From Xenorhabdus cabanillasii (GTDB lineage: Bacteria; Pseudomonadota; Gammaproteobacteria; Enterobacterales; Enterobacteriaceae), in the NCBI RefSeq assembly GCF_003386665.1, contig NZ_QTUB01000001.1, forward strand, positions 3,596,001 through 3,660,000: a stretch of 64,000 nt of DNA. Direction: 5' to 3'. The notes beneath the pieces are model-generated. The model had not been told where the DNA came from. It saw only the letters and a program-made list of their open reading frames with translations, and did not search any database. Of this stretch, positions 59,501 through 64,000 are shown in pieces. A program made the position numbers and the translations under genes. How positions within the stretch are numbered: position 1 is the first letter of the stretch; the number at the start of each line of letters is the position of its first letter.

Positions 59501-62500
59501 ATGAAGATGGAAGCGGCAATAAACGTCTGGTGGCGTATCTGGTGCCACAATCTGCAATAACACTGGATATCATTCAATTGCGTGAACAATTAAGCACCCA
59601 ATTGATGGAATATATGCTGCCGAGTGCATATGTCATTCTGGACGCCTTCCCGTTAACGCCTAACGGAAAAATCGATCGCAAGGCACTGCCTGCCCCCGAT
59701 CGTACTGCTATCATCAGCCGGGAATATCAAGCTCCAGAAGGCGAAGCGGAACAACAACTGGCAACAGTCTGGCAAGCATTGCTAGGATTGGAACAAGTTG
59801 GACGTCATGACAATTTCTTTGAGCTGGGAGGCCATTCATTGTTAGTCGTCAGCCTGATCGAACAGCTACGTCAGCGCAATTGTGCTCTTGATGTCAGTGC
59901 TGTTTTCTCCGCTCCAACATTGGCTGCGATGGCAACTCATTTGACGATGCACGCCGGATCAGAGTCAAACAGTCCGGTCGTGCCACCAAACCTGATCCCA
60001 GATAACTGTCAGACGATTACACCGGATATGCTGCCATTAGTGACGCTGTCACAAGATAATATTGATCAGATAGTCGTTCAGGTAACAGGGGGGGTCAGCA
60101 ATATTCAGGATATCTACCCACTCGGCCCATTACAGCAAGGAATTCTGTTCCAGCATTTACTGGAAACCGAAGGCGATATTTATCTCGATAGTGTCATCAT
60201 GACTTTTGACAGCCGCCAGCGTCTGGATATTTTCCTGCTGGCTATGCAGAAAGTTATCGATCGCCACGACATTCTGCGCAGTGCTGTCCAGTGGCATAAC
60301 TTGCCAGAGCCAGTACAGGTAGTTTACCGTCATGCACCACTTCCTGTTAAAGAGTTAACACTGGCAGGGGAAGACAGCGCGGAGCAACAACTGCGCCACC
60401 ATACCGATTCTCATTCGACACGTATGGATATTACCAGAGCGCCATTATTGTCCGCCAGCATTGCGCAAGATCATCCTTCACAACACCATACTGCACAAAA
60501 TCCGCGTTGGTTACTGGCCTTACAGCACCACCATCTGGTTTGCGATCATTTGTCACTGGAAGTGATATTCGACGAAGTTGAAACCATATTACTGGGACAG
60601 AGTGAAGATTTGCCTGCACCTCTGCCTTATCGCAATTTTATCGCTCAGACCAAAAACGTTCCGTTGGAAAATCATCAGGCTTATTTCCAACAGCTATTGG
60701 GAGATGTGGAAGAGCCGACTCTGCCGTTTGGCCTGCTCGATATACAGGGCAACCGTCACCAGATTGCAGAGGCTGTTTTCACACTGGATCGTGACTTGGC
60801 GCAAACGATACGGGATTGTGCCCGCCAGCAAGGTGTCAGTGCTGCGGTTCTGTTCCATGTTGCCTGGGCTCAGGTACTGGCGAAATGCAGCGGCCGGGAT
60901 GATGTTATCTTCGGTACTGTTTTATTGGGACGGTTACAAGGCGGAGAAGATACAGCAAGAATATTGGGAATGTTCATCAACACATTACCTGTCCGCATTG
61001 TCCTACAGGGTCGTTCAGTTCAACAAATGGTACAGGAAACGTACCGGCAACTCAGCAAGTTGCTGGCACATGAACAGGCTCCTTTGGCTGTTGTCCAGCG
61101 TTGCAGCAGTATTCCTGCTTCTCTGCCACTGTTTAACAGCCTGCTTAATTTCCGTCATAATCCGAGTGACAACGAACAAGACATATCACCTGCCTGGGAA
61201 GGGATACAGACTCTCGAAACCGGAGAACTCAGCAATTATCCCCTGTCACTGGATGTGGATGATTTTGATGACGGCTTTTCACTGACCGCTCAGTGTAGCC
61301 AGCACATCGATCCTGCCCGCATTAACGCCTATATAGAGGTTGCACTAAGAGGGCTGGTGAACGCATTGCAAAATGCGCCTGAGCAAAATATTCAGTCTAT
61401 TCCTGTTCTGCCACCAGCCGAACGTCGTCAGTTACTGGCAGACTTCAATGGTGCCAGTGTCACCTCTCCACAAGATATACTGCTGTTGCAACAACTAATT
61501 GAACAACAGGCATCTCTCACACCTGATGCCATTGCGCTGGTTAGCGGTGAAGAGCAGCTCAGTTATACAGAACTGAACCAACGTGCCAACCAATTGGCGC
61601 ACGCCCTGATTTCGGCAGGCGTACAACCTGATGACCGCGTGGCTTTCTGTGTCGAACGCAGTCTGGATATGGTGATTGCCATGTTGGCAATATTAAAATC
61701 CGGTGCGGGCTACGTTCCACTGGATTGCGAATATCCGGTGGTAAGATTGGCTTATATTCTGTCAGACAGCCAGCCTAAGCTGTTACTGACCCAACAGCAC
61801 TTACAAACCCGTTTATCAACTGATATACCAACCTGGATACTGGACAGCGACAACCATCTGGAGGCGATGGCACAACAGCCGGCATACAATCCTGATCCAC
61901 TTCAGCTAGGGCTGGAACCACACCATCTGGCCTATATCATCTATACCTCCGGCTCTACCGGACAACCGAAAGGCGTGATGATAGAACATCACAATGTAGT
62001 CAATTTTGTTCACGTTCAGTGCCAGACCAATGAACTGACATCCTCTGACCGTGTACTGCAATTTACTTCTGTTGCCTTTGACACCACTGTCTCCGATATT
62101 TTTGCCACGTTGGCGGTTGGTGCAACATTAGTTCTGCGTTCTCCGGATCTGCGAATTCCAGATATCACCTTTACCGAATTCCTGCGGGAACAACAAATCA
62201 CCGTTTCCGATCTCCCGACTGCCTTCTGGCACTTATGGGTACAGGAGATGGCAGCAGGTCGTTGCGGTTTCAGCCCATATCTGCGTCTGGTGATCGTTGG
62301 CGGTGAAAAAGCCGAACTCCGCCATTTCATGACCTGGCAATCCATGCCGGAAACTCATTCATGCCAATGGATTAACTCTTACGGCCCGACGGAAACTACG
62401 GTTATCGCTACCGTCCTGAAGCTGGATAGCCATTCACCTTACATGGCAGAAACCCTGCCGATTGGTTACCCGCTCACCAATAGCCGGATCTATATTCTGG

Positions 62501-64000
62501 ATAAAGACGGTCAACCTGTTCCTCTTGGTGTTGCCGGTGAAATCCATATCGGTGGAGCCGGTGTTGCCCGTGGTTATCTGAATCGTCCTGATCTTACCGC
62601 CGAACGTTTTATCCCGGATACATTCAGTGAACAACCGAATGCCCGCATGTACAAAACCGGTGATTTAGGCCGCTGGCTACCGGACGGAACAATCGAATAT
62701 CTGGAGCGCAATGATTTTCAGGTCAAGATCCGCGGATACCGTATTGAACTGGGAGAAATTGAAGCTCAGCTGTCGGCCTGTGATGGAGTCAAAGACGCTA
62801 TCGTTATCGCGCGTGAAGATGAAAACGGTGACAAACGTCTGGTCGCATATCTGATACCACAACCGGAAATGCCATTAGATATTGTTCAACTACGTCAACA
62901 GCTTGGCTCCCGTCTGATGGAATACATGCTGCCCAGCGCCTTTGTGGTTCTGGACGCCTTCCCGCTGACTCCGAACGGTAAACTGGATCGTCAGGCCCTG
63001 CCTGCACCGGATCGCTCTGCAATTGTCAGCCGTGAATATCAGGCTCCTCAAGGGGAAACTGAGCAACTCTTAGCAACTATCTGGCAGACTTTGTTGGGGT
63101 TAGAGCAAGTCGGACGATATGACAATTTCTTTGAATTGGGTGGACATTCACTGTTAGTGGTTAGTCTGATTGAACAGTTGCGCCAGCGCGGCTTTACTCT
63201 GGCAATCAGTGCTGTCTTCTCTTCTTCCTCATTGATGGCAATGGCAGAACGTTTGACAAAAACAACAGCAGGTGACTGCATTACCTGTGATGTACCAGCC
63301 AATCTTATTTCTGATGACTGTCAGGCTATCACACCGGATATGTTGCCGTTGGTCACACTGACACAAGACAACATTGACCAGATTGTGGATCAGGTTGCCG
63401 GGGGCATCGCCAATATTCAGGATATTTATCCATTGGGACCATTACAGGAAGGTATTCTGTTCCACCATTTGCTGGAAACAACCGGCGATACCTATCTGGA
63501 CAATCTGTTGATGACTTTCGACAACCGTACACGTCTGGATGCATTTTTGCAGACGGTGCAACAGGTCATTACCCGCCATGATATTCTGCGCAGTGCAGTG
63601 TACTGGGAAAATCTGCCGGAGCCGGTACAAGTGGTTCACCGCCACGTATCAATGCCTGTCACAGAGCTGGAATTGTCATCTGAAACTGATGCTGAACAAC
63701 AACTGCGCGGTTATACCGATCCTGACGTGGTACGTATGGATGTCACCAAAGCACCATTATTGTCCGCCAGCATCGCCAAAGATCCGCATAGTGACAGGTG
63801 GCTGTTATCCCTACTGCATCATCATTTAGTCTGCGATCATTTATCGCTGAAATTGGTATTTAATGAAGTCAATGCTTTGCTACAGGGAAAAAGTGAGCAA
63901 TTGCCAACACCTCTACCCTATCGCAATTTCATTGCCCAGACTAAAAATGTGCCGCTTGAACAACATCAGAGCTATTTCCGGCAACTGTTAGGTGATGTGG
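56590..64000 (+). CDS. paxC: NRPS PaxC-like, partial (C-A-T-C/E-A-T-C/E...)
   Basis: The ATG overlaps the paxB stop (ATGA), so translation is coupled. The frame is open to the window end (2470 residues seen). The N-terminal helix LRQAVLQKKLKERIQNSLTA is basic and could pair with the acidic PaxB tail. Module 1: C (HHIISDG near 199), A from about 524, T near 1076. Module 2: dual C/E from about 1150 with the motif altered to QHLLETEGD at 1188, A from about 1630, T near 2180. Module 3 begins with another dual C/E (HHLLETTGD at 2292). Both A pockets read D-T-S-D-I-G-S-V-I-K, as in PaxB. A third A-T and a thioesterase are expected beyond the window. Confidence 0.87.

Overview
The window looks like a chromosomal segment of an entomopathogenic, nematode-associated member of the Morganellaceae, most likely Xenorhabdus, with Photorhabdus as the alternative. 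The reasons are the enterobacterial housekeeping gene order in a fairly AT-rich genome, ERIC-type repeats, two GDSL autotransporter lipases, and above all a gene set (ABC exporter plus three NRPSs) that matches the pax cluster for lysine-rich PAX lipopeptides. There is no rRNA marker, so the genus is inferred.

Region 1 (1-7766) is conserved core: the 3' end of argS, then murJ, rimJ, mdtH, yceB, a ycdY-type chaperone and ghrA. It ends with two tandem tRNA-Ser(GGA) genes behind a strong stringent-type promoter. Region 2 (7767-13525) is a patchy accessory stretch: an iron alcohol dehydrogenase, a DUF6622-like membrane protein, VOC and SRPBCC proteins, a WYL regulator, a ynbA-like phosphatidyltransferase, and the decayed remains of a quinone oxidoreductase and an amidase.

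Region 3 (13526-18035) holds dauA, whose 3' end begins a tandem segmental duplication. Each unit carries two small genes of unknown function (called A and B here) behind a conserved promoter. The two copies differ almost only by amino-acid-changing substitutions, which is the least explained signal in the window.

Region 4 (18036-33948) is core again: kdsA-sirB1-prmC-prfA-hemA on the minus strand; lolB-ispE-prs on the plus strand, with a full-length ERIC element in the prs leader; two GDSL autotransporters, the second frameshifted in a run of nine A; then ychH, pth and ychF.

Region 5 (34182-38440) is a class II microcin/bacteriocin-type export locus. CvaA-like and CvaB-like exporter genes are followed, on the opposite strand, by two small peptide genes that share a double-glycine-type leader. 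No immunity gene is evident.

Region 6 (38918-64000) starts with a PanP-like decarboxylase. It continues with a frameshifted cyclic-peptide exporter (paxT-like) and NRPS genes paxA (one module, serine code), paxB (three modules) and paxC (at least two modules, running off the window). All five complete A domains of PaxB and PaxC that can be read carry the same pocket code, expected for lysine. PaxB contains two nearly identical 1.74-kb segments inside a GC-rich block, which points to recent module duplication or gene conversion. Together these genes would build and export a lipo-Ser/Lys oligopeptide.
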